Shown one piece after another: positions 1 to 8,885 of a stretch of DNA of 57,258 nt (the first letter of the stretch is position 1; every line of letters starts with the position of its first letter). This DNA is from Spirochaetaceae bacterium (GTDB taxonomy: Bacteria; Spirochaetota; Spirochaetia; Treponematales; Breznakiellaceae), in assembly GCA_031280035.1 (NCBI GenBank), contig JAITHJ010000002.1, positions 1-57,258 on the forward strand, in the 5' to 3' direction. Both the position numbers and the translations under genes were made by a program. The notes beneath the pieces are model-generated. The model was not told the origin of the DNA, searched no databases, and worked only from the letters and a program-made list of their open reading frames with translations.

Positions 1-767
1 ACCTCTTTCTCCCAACCTGCTTTATCGGGATAAAGTGTTTTTAGAACAAGAAGCATACCGAAAATACGCTGCTTATTTTTGTCTTCCAGATCGGACAGGC
101 CAGCAGGGAAGGAGGGGAAAATACGGTAATACAGCCGGTCGTGATGGGCGCAGTTATTCCGCAAGTCGGTACAGCAATGGAGCCAGCTCGCAAGTGTTTT
201 AGGGTTGAGATTAAACAAACGCTTCGCCAGATTTTTCTGGTCGTGCGTCTTCAAATCCGCATAGAACCGGGATAGCATACCAAAGGTAAAAAGTTCCATA
301 ACAACCCATACCGGAAACTGACCGTTATAATTTTGGATATGGTGCTGAACAAAGGGGACTTTCGCGTTGTTCCTGACTTCATCCTGGATTTTTTTCATAA
401 AACGGTTGTGGTCATGCCCTTTATTCCGAAAAGATGCGGCGTCAACATATCCCAAAGGTCCATAATGCTCCGCATGGTAATAGGCAAACTGTGAACGCAA
501 AAAGACTTCAATCCGGGCTACGGCGGTAAAAAGGACAGTCCGCAGCTGCCGGTCAAACTCGTATATTCGACAGACGGAATTAAAAGAAGTTTCCGGTTTA
601 TAATTTCCGTCCTTTTGTTTGAACGGCAGGAGGTAGGCTGAAAACCGGTAGTAGCTTACCCGCGAAAGAAACGCCTCTGCTGATACCGGATCATCAATCA
701 GGCAGCCGCGAGCACGAAGTTTTTCAATCTGTCCTGTAAAGTTCAGAAACGACTTAACCTGTTTCAT
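1..767 (-). CDS. Abi family (Abi_2/HEPN) protein, C-terminus cut off
   Basis: An open frame starts at ATG 767 and runs off the left edge after about 255 codons. The N-terminus contains a helix-rich stretch with SRVSYYRFSAYLLPF, followed by YEFDRQLR and AVARIEVFLRSQFAYY, which is the pattern of the Abi_2 (AbiD/AbiF-like) family of abortive-infection proteins. Around residues 203-208 it carries R-N-N-C-A-H, matching the R-x4-H ribonuclease motif of HEPN domains, so RNA cleavage during phage infection is the family expectation. No ribosome-binding site is obvious just upstream. It stands alone, with no partner antitoxin visible in the window. The family call is strong; substrate and trigger are unknown. 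Confidence 0.82.
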   Translation of the reverse strand, partial: MKQVKSFLNFTGQIEKLRARGCLIDDPVSAEAFLSRVSYYRFSAYLLPFKQKDGNYKPETSFNSVCRIYEFDRQLRTVLFTAVARIEVFLRSQFAYYHAEHYGPLGYVDAASFRNKGHDHNRFMKKIQDEVRNNAKVPFVQHHIQNYNGQFPVWVVMELFTFGMLSRFYADLKTHDQKNLAKRLFNLNPKTLASWLHCCTDLRNNCAHHDRLYYRIFPSFPAGLSDLEDKNKQRIFGMLLVLKTLYPDKAGWEKE

Positions 768-930
768 TAAAAAAACGCCCCCCCATGGGACACACTGTAA
801 GGAGGTGCGGGGGGTCCTGTCATCTTTAATATATATCTGTTGACCGTATTGTGTCAAGCCCTGATTTCATAGTTTCATGCCAGTTTTGAGGCGTACTGTG
901 AGTAAAAGTGTGAGCAAACCCAGAAAAAGT

Positions 931-960
931 CAGGAGATTTCAGGAGGTTTCAGTAGATTT
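931..960. repeat. Three tandem 10-bp near-repeats
   Basis: CAGGAGATTT, CAGGAGGTTT and CAGTAGATTT follow each other directly, each differing from the first by one base. The 10-bp period is close to one helical turn, as in arrays of protein-binding sites near recombination sites, but no protein is implicated. Confidence 0.5.
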
Positions 961-1202
961 CACCTAACAGGGCTATTGACAAAAAAACACGATTCTACCA
1001 TATTAAAAGTGTAGAAATTAGTTGATCTGAGACCTCCTGACAGTTAGTTGAGTGGAACTCTGGATCTGCTTGTGGGGGTTCAAATCCTCCCTGGGGAAAT
1101 CTTGTAAATTCTTGTACCACAACAAGTTCTTCCGGCTCAAAACCAGATGCCTTCAGTATAAAAGCGCCTGTAACACGGCTTTTTATATGAGGCAAAAGCC
1201 GC

Positions 1203-1231
1203 TTGAAATTCAACCCCGTCTGACATAAACT
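1203..1231 (+). promoter_or_regulatory. Promoter of hinT, possibly leaderless
   Basis: TTGAAA (1203-1208) and TAAACT (1226-1231) are separated by 17 bp. The expected transcription start near 1238 is only about four bases before the hinT ATG at 1242, and no Shine-Dalgarno sequence precedes that ATG. The transcript may therefore be leaderless. Confidence 0.5.
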
Positions 1232-1241
1232 TAACCGCATT

Positions 1242-1586
1242 ATGGGTGACTGTATCTTTTGTAAAATAATATCCGGTGAAATTCCGGTGAAAAAAATCTA
1301 CGAAAATGACGATATGCTGGCATTTCATGATATATCGCCGCAAGCGCCGGTTCATTTTCTTGTCATTCCTAAAAAACATATAACAAATCTTATGGAAGTT
1401 AAAAAAAATGATACGCCATTGCTTGGTAAACTGCTTGACAAGGCGCAGGAGGCCGCAAAAGAGCTTGGATGCGGCGAAAAAGGAGCGCGCTTTGTCATTA
1501 ACTGTAAATCAGACGGCGCGCAGACGGTGGATCATCTGCATATACACGTCCTTGGCGGACGGCAGCTTGCATGGCCGCCAGGCTGA
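1242..1586 (+). CDS. hinT: HIT-family purine nucleoside phosphoramidase
   Basis: The 114-residue product has the full HinT architecture: N-terminal CIFCKIISGEIP with two cysteines, central ISPQAPVHFLVIPKKHI, and the catalytic histidine triad HLHIHVL near residue 98. Family members hydrolyse adenosine 5'-monophosphoramidates and related aminoacyl-adenylates in the cytoplasm. Length equals that of bacterial HinT. The ATG at 1242 is the natural start because the family motif begins directly after it. The gene is convergent with nusB, separated by only 15 bases. Confidence 0.95.
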   Translation: MGDCIFCKIISGEIPVKKIYENDDMLAFHDISPQAPVHFLVIPKKHITNLMEVKKNDTPLLGKLLDKAQEAAKELGCGEKGARFVINCKSDGAQTVDHLHIHVLGGRQLAWPPG

Positions 1587-1601
1587 CATTACACCTGTAG
1601 A

Positions 1602-2033
1602 CTATTTTTCCGGCGAACCAGCGTCTTTCAGCGTTTTTTTTATATTGTCTAAAACGCCGTTCACAAACTTAAATGAGCCGTCGCCGCCGTATTCTTTGCT
1701 GATTACGATAGCTTCCTCTATAATAACTTCAGACGGAATATCTTTTTGAAACAAAAGAGAATAAACCCCGATACGTAAAACCGCTAAATCAACGCGCTTA
1801 AGCCGCGAAAAATTCCAGTTAATCAGATGCTCTTTGATTTTCTCGTCTATAATATCCAGATTTTCTATCGTTCCCGCCGTAAGATTACGGGCAAAAGCAA
1901 GAACCTCACTGTTAAGACTGACGATTTTTTCGGCCTCCCAGTCGAAATTCAGCAGAGATTCGACTGGAATATCAACAGCGTCATAACAATAGAGCGCCTG
2001 AAACGCAAGAATACGCGCTTTTCTTCGCGACAT
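1602..2033 (-). CDS. nusB: Transcription antitermination factor NusB
   Basis: This 143-residue all-helical protein begins SRRKARILAFQALY and ends in the family signature EYGGDGSFKFVNGVLD. NusB binds boxA RNA with NusE (S10) and supports antitermination in rRNA operons. The start codon overlaps the stop of the upstream chaperone gene by one base (TGATG), so the two are translationally coupled. Length is typical. Confidence 0.95.
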   Translation of the reverse strand: MSRRKARILAFQALYCYDAVDIPVESLLNFDWEAEKIVSLNSEVLAFARNLTAGTIENLDIIDEKIKEHLINWNFSRLKRVDLAVLRIGVYSLLFQKDIPSEVIIEEAIVISKEYGGDGSFKFVNGVLDNIKKTLKDAGSPEK

Positions 2034-3103
2034 CAGTAGTTAAGAAATTTATCATCAATGGTAATTTGACCCTCTTTGCGCAAATCGTCTATCAATTCCT
2101 TTTGCGCCTTGATGAATATATCCTGCTGCTTCTGCTGTCCAAGCAGCAGTTGAATATACATACGTACTGTAACAGGCCTGCCCTGAAACTGCATCTGAAC
2201 CTCCGGCGGCACGTTAAGCAGAATATCATCAAGCTTAAGCGTCTTCATTGGGTATTTGTCCGTAACCTTAATAATATAAAACCCTTGAGCCCTTTCTGAC
2301 GGCGCGTCAAGTACACCGGAAACTTTTCCTTGTTCCAGTGAAAATGCTGTTTTTATAAAACTGTCCGAAACGCCGGGCGTGTTTCGCGGTAAAAAAGTAC
2401 CTTCCGTTGAAACATACGATGAATTGGAAAGCCGTCCTGACAGCACTTTTTCATCAAAGGTACTGGCGTTCCCGCCGATTTCTTTTAACATTTTTGCGGC
2501 ATCATTTCTTGCGGATGCCTTTTCAGAATCATTCTTGAACGGGAAAATAACGGCTGAGAATTTTATTGTCTCCGGTTGAACAAATTCAGACGCATTCTTT
2601 TTGTAAAAATCATTTATCTCATCATCTGCAGGCGGTTTTATAGACTGAAGAAGATTGCCTTTTTTACTCAAAAGATACTTTTGAACAGTCATCGTTTTTT
2701 TATACTGATCTCTGAACGCAGGCATTTCCAGACCTGTTTCTTCACGAATTGCATTGGCAAACTCAGCATCAGTCGGATTATGCCCCAAACCGGCGGCAAG
2801 CTGATTTCTAAGCTCACTTAACTTCTGGTTTATTTCGGCGTCAGTTACAAGTATTTTATCCCGCTCGGCGGCTTGAATCGCAAGCGACTGATTTATCAGG
2901 CTATCTAGTATTTCACGCCGCTGCGCCACAGTCAATTTCTTGCCCGTAGCCTTCTCAATGTTGTCGACTTCGTTTTTTAATTGTTTTACCATAATAGGCT
3001 GCCTTCTAAGAAGTTTTACTTCGGCGACAACCTGCATATCATTCTGGGCAAATACAATTCCGGCGGCAAAAATGACAAAAACCGGAATTAAAAAATATTT
3101 CAT
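2033..3103 (-). CDS. SurA/PrsA-like peptidyl-prolyl isomerase, exported
   Basis: The frame opens at 3118, but ATG 3103 is preferred because an AAGG lies 8 bases before it and a signal peptide starts there (MKYFLIP..., hydrophobic to about residue 19, ending VFAQ). Residues about 30-150 form a SurA N-terminal-like chaperone domain (QRREILDSLINQSLAIQAA). The central and C-terminal part resembles a parvulin domain (FVQPETIKFSAVIFPF; GFYIIKVTDKYP), but the canonical parvulin catalytic residues are not obvious, so it may act mainly as a chaperone. Predicted location is the periplasm, assisting outer-membrane or lipoprotein folding. It is the first gene of a pair with nusB. Confidence 0.8.
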   Translation of the reverse strand: MKYFLIPVFVIFAAGIVFAQNDMQVVAEVKLLRRQPIMVKQLKNEVDNIEKATGKKLTVAQRREILDSLINQSLAIQAAERDKILVTDAEINQKLSELRNQLAAGLGHNPTDAEFANAIREETGLEMPAFRDQYKKTMTVQKYLLSKKGNLLQSIKPPADDEINDFYKKNASEFVQPETIKFSAVIFPFKNDSEKASARNDAAKMLKEIGGNASTFDEKVLSGRLSNSSYVSTEGTFLPRNTPGVSDSFIKTAFSLEQGKVSGVLDAPSERAQGFYIIKVTDKYPMKTLKLDDILLNVPPEVQMQFQGRPVTVRMYIQLLLGQQKQQDIFIKAQKELIDDLRKEGQITIDDKFLNY

Positions 3104-3183
3104 AGAACTAACCTTCATTTGTGATATTACTTATATTCTAACAAATTATGTTCATTAAATAAAGTACCTGCATATTGCAGCTA

Positions 3184-3774
3184 TTACAGCGGGAACTTTC
3201 GTGATCCCGGTTTTATAAACGGAATATCTTGTGCGCAAAGAGGACAATCCTGAACGTCCCAGTTTTCAGCGGCAATTCTGCACGCCGCATAAAGAGGAAT
3301 TTCAAACTGAATATTGTCTGCCCGGCGGTCTACGGCGCATGCTATCGCAATTATTCTGCCGCCTAGAGCTTCAACTACCGCTGCCGCCTCAAGCGATGAT
3401 TTTCCTGTTGTTACAACATCTTCGGCAATGACGATATTCATCCCTTCATGAACCTCAAAGCCGCGCCGCAACGTCATAACGCCGTTATCGCCGCGTTCCG
3501 TAAAAAAAGCCCGGATGCCAAGTATCCGTCCGAGTTCGTACGCCGCTATAACACCGCCCAGCGCGGGGCCGACAACAGCATCAAGCCGCAATTCACTGTT
3601 TTTTATGCTGGACGCGATCTGTCCGGCGACAGGAGCGAGAATCTGCTGCGCCTTATCAGGATACTGAAACAGGCGCGCGCACTGAAAATATTTATCGCTG
3701 TGCCGCCCTGACGAAAGCAGAAAATGTCCTTCAAGCAGAGCGCCGCACGTTTTTAGCGTTTCAACAACATTCAT
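3184..3774 (-). CDS. pyrE: Orotate phosphoribosyltransferase
   Basis: The 196-residue protein contains the PRPP-binding motif IAEDVVTTGKS near residue 115 and the substrate region FLLSSGRHSDKYFQCARLF. It converts orotate and PRPP to OMP, the fifth step of pyrimidine synthesis. Its ATG overlaps the stop codon of pyrD (ATGA), so it is the distal gene of the carB-pyrK-pyrD-pyrE cluster. The C-terminus has two cysteines (CPLCAQD), a feature of the longer PyrE subgroup. Confidence 0.95.
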   Translation of the reverse strand: MNVVETLKTCGALLEGHFLLSSGRHSDKYFQCARLFQYPDKAQQILAPVAGQIASSIKNSELRLDAVVGPALGGVIAAYELGRILGIRAFFTERGDNGVMTLRRGFEVHEGMNIVIAEDVVTTGKSSLEAAAVVEALGGRIIAIACAVDRRADNIQFEIPLYAACRIAAENWDVQDCPLCAQDIPFIKPGSRKFPL

Positions 3775-4676
3775 CTTACCGATAATTCCTTAACCGATTC
3801 AATTTTATGACTGCGCATATATTCCTCTATGCCGCTGATGATTTCAAGTACGGCGCGCGGACGGGAAAACACCGCCGAACCTATTTCTACAGCGCGCGCG
3901 CCGGCAAGAAGAAACTGCAACGCGGCGTCTGGAGAGTCTATGCCGCCAATACCGATAACAGGCGCCGGAACGGCTTTGCATAGTTCCCAAACGATACGCA
4001 GCGCAATGGGACGGATTGCCGGCCCGGAAAGGCCCGCCGTTATGTTTTTAAATACCGGTGCGCGTTTTTCAATATCTATCGCCATCGCTTTGAATGTGTT
4101 TACCGCCGAAACCGCATCGGCGCCGGCGGAGACACATGCCTGCGCGACAGCGTTTATATCCGGCGCGTTTGGCGAAAGTTTTACAATAAGCGGTTTCCGG
4201 CAGGTCTTTCGCACGGTGCGAACAACAACCGCAGCGGTTTCCGGTTCGAGGCCGAATGCCATGCCGCCGGATTTAACATTGGGACATGATATATTCAACT
4301 CAACCATATCAACTGATGAGCCGGAAATCAGCCGCGCTCCTTCGGCGTAGTCTTCTACGCTGTCGCCGCCAAGATTTGCTATCACAACAGGTCCAAGCCG
4401 GCGTAATGCAGGAAGTTCTTCGCTGATAAAAGCCTCCACGCCGGGATTTTCCATGCCTATCGAATTGAGTAAACCGGACGGCGTTTCACAAAGACGTTCT
4501 CCGGTGTTACCTTGCTTTGGCCTCAGAGTAAGTCCTTTTGTACAGATTCCGCCCAGCAAAGACACATCGATAAACGGCGCGTATTCTTTGCCGTAACCAA
4601 ATGTTCCCGATGCGGCGATGACCGGATTACGAAAACGTACGCCGGCTATTTCCAGAGCGGTAATTTCAGTCTTCAA
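3771..4676 (-). CDS. pyrD: Dihydroorotate dehydrogenase class 1B, catalytic subunit
   Basis: The open frame extends upstream to 4814, but that part is pyrK in another frame. A TTG at 4676 is the likely start: GAGG sits 6 bases before it, and family-like sequence (LKTEITALEIAGVRFRNP) begins there. This gives 301 residues, the family length. Motifs: ASGTFGYGKEY (FMN/substrate), NLGG, ELNISCPNVKSGG with the catalytic Cys of class 1, and GIGGI at the phosphate site. It oxidises dihydroorotate to orotate and passes electrons to PyrK. The first codons overlap the pyrK stop by 11 bases. Confidence 0.93.
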   Translation of the reverse strand: MKTEITALEIAGVRFRNPVIAASGTFGYGKEYAPFIDVSLLGGICTKGLTLRPKQGNTGERLCETPSGLLNSIGMENPGVEAFISEELPALRRLGPVVIANLGGDSVEDYAEGARLISGSSVDMVELNISCPNVKSGGMAFGLEPETAAVVVRTVRKTCRKPLIVKLSPNAPDINAVAQACVSAGADAVSAVNTFKAMAIDIEKRAPVFKNITAGLSGPAIRPIALRIVWELCKAVPAPVIGIGGIDSPDAALQFLLAGARAVEIGSAVFSRPRAVLEIISGIEEYMRSHKIESVKELSVR

Positions 4677-5499
4677 ATAAAACCTCACGCGCGGCAAAAA
4701 CCGGCCCATCCACACAGCAACGCCGGTTTCCTGCGGTTGTAGCAACACGGCAGCCCAAACACGCCCCCACTCCGCATGCCATTTTTCTTTCCATACTGAT
4801 AAAACAAGGAACACTGCCGCACATCAAAGCGATTTTTCGCATCATGGGAAGCGGGCCGCAGACGAATATCGCGTCATAACCTTCCGCACTAAAGAAATCC
4901 GTTACAAGACCGTGTTTTTCCTCATATTTTTTTTCACAACCCGGAAAAAAAAATTTGTCCGCATCAGATGCGCTTCGTTCTGAAACACAAACAAACATTC
5001 CGGTAAGCGAAGGAAGATTATTCAAAGAAGATTGTTCTTGCCCATAGATCCACCCCTTTTTAAAACCGGCATAAAAATCTACACATACGGCGCTGTTTTT
5101 GGAAAGTTCTCTTGCAAAGAACGCCAAAGGCGCTATTCCTGCGCCGCCTGATACAAAAGCGGCTTTACGAACACCTGCGGACAAAAACTGAAAAAACCTA
5201 TTACCAAGCGGCCCGGTAAGCTCGGCTTCGGCATTTTCCTCCAGCGCGCAAAGCGCCGCCGTTCCTTTCCCGCGTTCCTCAATAATGAACGAGATACTAC
5301 CGCGAACGCTGTCCAAGTCCGCCACGCTTACCGGCCTTGGCAAAAAGACCGGTGAATAAGCCGATCTTACCATAAAAAACTGACCGGCAGCGGGCGGTTT
5401 AAGCGGCCAAACAAAGCTGATCTCCTTCTGCGTCTCAGAAAGCCGTACGCTGCGAATAACCTTGCAAACGACGCTGCCCGCGTTCAATACTCTTCCCAC
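4666..5499 (-). CDS. pyrK: Dihydroorotate dehydrogenase electron-transfer subunit
   Basis: The 277-residue protein has a ferredoxin-reductase-type FAD domain (FLPRPVSVAD near residue 52), an NAD-binding GGAGIAPLAF near residue 117, and a C-terminal [2Fe-2S] motif with CGVGACLGC followed by CCVDGPVF. These are hallmarks of PyrK, which transfers electrons from PyrD to NAD+. The start is GTG at 5499, inside the 3' end of carB (16-base overlap). Together with pyrD this defines an NAD-linked class 1B enzyme, suited to anaerobic metabolism. Confidence 0.93.
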   Translation of the reverse strand: MGRVLNAGSVVCKVIRSVRLSETQKEISFVWPLKPPAAGQFFMVRSAYSPVFLPRPVSVADLDSVRGSISFIIEERGKGTAALCALEENAEAELTGPLGNRFFQFLSAGVRKAAFVSGGAGIAPLAFFARELSKNSAVCVDFYAGFKKGWIYGQEQSSLNNLPSLTGMFVCVSERSASDADKFFFPGCEKKYEEKHGLVTDFFSAEGYDAIFVCGPLPMMRKIALMCGSVPCFISMERKMACGVGACLGCRVATTAGNRRCCVDGPVFAAREVLFED

Positions 5500-8400
5500 G
5501 ACTTTATTTCAAGACCGTGTTCACGATAATAAGCAAGCGCGTCAATAAATTGCTTGGCAACACGGATATTTGTAATCAGCGGAATATCAAAATCAACGGC
5601 GCCGCGCCGGATTATGTAATCATTTTTCAGTTCTGTTTCACGGTTATTCTTTGGAATATTGATTATCAAATCGAACTTCCGTTTTTTTATCAGCGTACTG
5701 ATATTGGGTTCGCGCGGTACGCCGGATTTTGATTCAGACGGCCAGTGCAGCGGCGTTACCAGAATGTTATTTTTGGAAAGAAAATCCGCCGTACCGCGGG
5801 ACGCGGAAAGCTCATAGCCCATTTCAACAAGCTTACGCGCCGAATCAAGGAAGTTCAGTTTATCTTCAATCGGGCCGGTAGAAAGCAAGATATGTTTTTG
5901 CGGAATACGGTATCCAACGGAAAGCATCGCTTTAAGAAAAGCATCGCATAAATCGATGCCGATGCAGCCTACCTCTCCTGTTGACGCCATTTCAACGCCG
6001 CTTACCGGATCGGCGCCGCGCAGACGGCTAAAACTGAACTGCGCCGCTTTTACGCCAACCCAGGGCAGATCAATCGAAGACGCCGCAGGTTTTTCCACCG
6101 GAGCGTCAAGCATTGCACGAACAGCGAGATCTATCATATTCACCCGGCTTACTTTTGAACAGAAAGGGAAACTCCTGCTGGCGCGAAGATTACATTCAAT
6201 TACCCGCACATGATTTCGCTGCGCCAAAAATTGAATATTGAACGGGCCGGTAATATCGAGCGCGCTTGCAATTTTTGATGAAATTCCCCGTACTTTGCGA
6301 ATCGTTTCTATGTAGAGCCGCTGTGCGGGCAAAGCGACAGTTGCGTCGCCCGAATGAACGCCGGCGTTTTCAACATGTTCCGTTATTGCCGAATATAAGA
6401 TCTCGCCGTGTTTGGCAACGGCGTCGATTTCAATCTCTTTTGAGTTCTCAATAAATTTTGATATTACAACAGGATGTTCCGCGCTTATATCCGCCGCCAG
6501 CGAGAGGAATTTCTCAAGACTCAAATCATCCCATGCAACGTTCATCGCCGCGCCGGACAAAACATAACTTGGCCTTATAAGCACAGGATAACCGGCTTTA
6601 CACGCGAATTCCTTTGCCGATTCAATACCGGTAAGCTCTCGCCAACACGGCTGTTCTATACCAAGCCTGTCCAGCAGCGCAGAAAACTTGTGCCTGTCCT
6701 CAGCCATATCAATAGAAGCCGGCGCGGTACCATAGATAAGCGCTCCGGAATCGTAAAGTTTTGTAGCAAGATTATTCGGCGTCTGCCCGCCCATTGATAT
6801 GATTATACCTTCAGGCCGCTCACGTTCATAAATATCAAGAATGCGCTCCAGCGAAAGTTCTTCAAAATAAAGCCGGTCGCACATATCATAATCTGTTGAG
6901 ACCGTTTCAGGATTGCAGTTCACCATAATTGTACAGCGTCCAAGTTTTCGCGCGGTTTCCGCAGCATTTACGCAGCACCAGTCGAATTCAACGCTGCTTC
7001 CTATCCGGTAAGCGCCGGAACCAAGAACCATAACGCCCCGCCCCGCGCCCGCCGTATCATCGGTCAGGCCATTGTAGGTCATATAAAGGTAGTTTGTTCT
7101 GGCCGGATACTCGGCGGCAAGCGTGTCAATCTGCTTGACTGCCGGACGTATCCGGTAATTTTCGCGCAAGGCGCGGATTTCAGGCTCATTCTTTCCGGTA
7201 AACTCTCCGATTTGGCAGTCTGAAAATCCAGACTTCTTTGCTTTAAGAAGGAGTTCTTTTGAAAGCGCGCCGGCGGCGGATTGGCGTATTTCATTTTCAA
7301 CGTCAAGGACTTTTTTTATTTCACTAAGAAACCACAGATCGATTTTGGTAAGGCTGTGGATTTTTGCAACGCTCCAGCCCAGGGAGAGCGCGCGGTACAC
7401 GATGAAGATACGCCTGTCGGTTGGATTGGCAAGCGCATCGCGGATATTCTCTGTTCCTGCGCCGCAATGTTCGTCTTTTGCGCTCAGACCCGGCGCGCCT
7501 GAACAGCTTGAGCGAATCGCTTTTTGCAGCGCCTCGCCAAAGCCGCGCGCTATGGACATCACCTCGCCGACAGATTTCATCTCGCTGCCTATACGCGCGT
7601 CAACATTTTTGAATTTCGCTAAATCCCAGCGTGGAACTTTCACGGTAACATAATCGAGGGCAGGCTCAAAGCACGCTTTGGTTACGCGGGTTACGCGGTT
7701 TTCAATCTCCGGCAGCGTATAGCCTAAAGCAAGTTTTGCGGCGACAAAAGCCAGCGGATAACCGGTCGCTTTTGATGCAAGCGCCGATGAGCGGGAAAGA
7801 CGGGCGTTTACTTCTATTATGCGGTAGTCTTCAGACGCGGGATCCAGCGCGAATTGTACGTTGCACTCGCCTACGACTCCCAAATGCCGTATAACGCCGA
7901 TGGAAATTCGCCTAAGTTTATGGTATTCGCTGTCCGTCAGCGTCTGGCTTGGCGCAACAACAATGCTTTCGCCGGTATGAATGCCCAGCGGGTCGAGATT
8001 TTCCATATTGCACACGGTAACGCAGTTATCGGCGCGGTCGCGGACGACTTCGTACTCAATTTCTTTCCAGCCGCCAAGCCATTCTTCAATAAGAACCTGC
8101 GGCGATGAAGCGAACGCGCGCTCGCAGCGTTTGCGAAGTTCGGTTTCATTCTTGCAAATTCCCGAACCGGATCCGCCAAGCGCATACGCCGCCCGCGCCA
8201 TCACTGGATAGCCTAGAGCCGCCGCCGCGCGAACGGCATCCTCGACAGCGGCGCAGGCCGCGCTGCGCGCAGTCTTTGCGCCGATTTCGGCAAGGCGTCT
8301 GCAAAACAGTTCGCGGTCTTCAGTATCTTCTATTGTTTTCACCGGCGTCCCAAGAACACGAACGCCGTGCGCGCTCAGAACGCCGCTGCGTTCCAGTTCA

Positions 8401-8699
8401 ACGCCGCAGTTAAGCGCCGTCTGTCCTCCAAATGAAAGCAGTATTCCGTCCGGCTTTTCTTTTTCGATAACGCGCGTTACGTATTCAGGCGTAACCGGAA
8501 GAAAGTACGTGGCGTCAGCCATGCCTTCACTGGTCTGAATCGTTGCAATATTTGGATTAACAAGAACGGTCTTAACGCCTTCTTCCCGCAGAGCCTTGAG
8601 AGCTTGAGAGCCTGAATAATCGAATTCTCCCGCTTGTCCGATTTTAAGTCCGCCTGATCCAAGTAAGAGCGCTTTGCGATAGGTAAAGGAAACCGCCAT
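5484..8699 (-). CDS. carB: Carbamoyl-phosphate synthase large subunit
   Basis: The frame opens at 8801, but ATG 8699 gives the canonical N-terminus (YRKALLLGSGGLKIGQAGEFDYSG) and 1071 residues, the usual CarB length. Two duplicated ATP-grasp halves are visible: GGQTALNCGVELERSG in the first and SMGGQTPNNLATKLY in the second, with GGSGSG-type and ECNLRASRSFPF segments. The C-terminal MGS-like allosteric domain (about residues 935-1071) binds UMP or ornithine in relatives. It makes carbamoyl phosphate from bicarbonate, ATP and ammonia supplied by CarA; carA is not in this window. It leads the pyrimidine cluster and is divergent from the RecQ-like gene. Confidence 0.96.
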   Translation of the reverse strand: MAVSFTYRKALLLGSGGLKIGQAGEFDYSGSQALKALREEGVKTVLVNPNIATIQTSEGMADATYFLPVTPEYVTRVIEKEKPDGILLSFGGQTALNCGVELERSGVLSAHGVRVLGTPVKTIEDTEDRELFCRRLAEIGAKTARSAACAAVEDAVRAAAALGYPVMARAAYALGGSGSGICKNETELRKRCERAFASSPQVLIEEWLGGWKEIEYEVVRDRADNCVTVCNMENLDPLGIHTGESIVVAPSQTLTDSEYHKLRRISIGVIRHLGVVGECNVQFALDPASEDYRIIEVNARLSRSSALASKATGYPLAFVAAKLALGYTLPEIENRVTRVTKACFEPALDYVTVKVPRWDLAKFKNVDARIGSEMKSVGEVMSIARGFGEALQKAIRSSCSGAPGLSAKDEHCGAGTENIRDALANPTDRRIFIVYRALSLGWSVAKIHSLTKIDLWFLSEIKKVLDVENEIRQSAAGALSKELLLKAKKSGFSDCQIGEFTGKNEPEIRALRENYRIRPAVKQIDTLAAEYPARTNYLYMTYNGLTDDTAGAGRGVMVLGSGAYRIGSSVEFDWCCVNAAETARKLGRCTIMVNCNPETVSTDYDMCDRLYFEELSLERILDIYERERPEGIIISMGGQTPNNLATKLYDSGALIYGTAPASIDMAEDRHKFSALLDRLGIEQPCWRELTGIESAKEFACKAGYPVLIRPSYVLSGAAMNVAWDDLSLEKFLSLAADISAEHPVVISKFIENSKEIEIDAVAKHGEILYSAITEHVENAGVHSGDATVALPAQRLYIETIRKVRGISSKIASALDITGPFNIQFLAQRNHVRVIECNLRASRSFPFCSKVSRVNMIDLAVRAMLDAPVEKPAASSIDLPWVGVKAAQFSFSRLRGADPVSGVEMASTGEVGCIGIDLCDAFLKAMLSVGYRIPQKHILLSTGPIEDKLNFLDSARKLVEMGYELSASRGTADFLSKNNILVTPLHWPSESKSGVPREPNISTLIKKRKFDLIINIPKNNRETELKNDYIIRRGAVDFDIPLITNIRVAKQFIDALAYYREHGLEIKSWEEY

Positions 8700-8885
8700 A
8701 ATGATAGTATACCGGATTTGAAAGAAATAAGTCTTCCCCTCATGAGCGCCCGCCGGGCAATTCCTGAAAAGCGCAGCCTCCTGATGAAGGCCGCCGGACA
8801 TTCTCTAAATCAACGACAGCCCGCCGGCGCCGTCTTATCTAAAGCGTGGCGCTTCATAATGCCATTTATAAATGCGGAGGCTGTT

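Larger units (their letters stand above)
768..1241. other. Gene-poor gap between abi gene and hinT, with tRNA-like remnant
   Basis: This 474-bp stretch has no convincing gene. It holds three 10-bp near-repeats (931-960), a sigma-70-like promoter (TTGACA at 976, ATATTA at 1000, 18-bp spacing), and a tRNA T-arm look-alike: GGGGG (1074-1078), TTCAAAT loop (1079-1085), CCTCC (1086-1090), then CTGGGGA (1091-1097). No complete cloverleaf fits, because only about 32 bases separate a weak 5' acceptor partner from the T-arm. A small minus-strand frame here reads GGFEPP, a common artefact of translating a T-arm. A decayed tRNA or an attachment-site copy of a tRNA 3' end is possible. Confidence 0.45.

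Noticed and set aside
1034-1097. Complete tRNA gene
   Set aside because: TCCTGAC can pair with CTGGGGA at only five of seven positions and the spacing leaves no room for an anticodon arm.
995-1240. Minus-strand 81-residue frame containing GGFEPP
   Set aside because: This is the usual false translation of a tRNA T-arm-like sequence; no homology or translation signals are seen.
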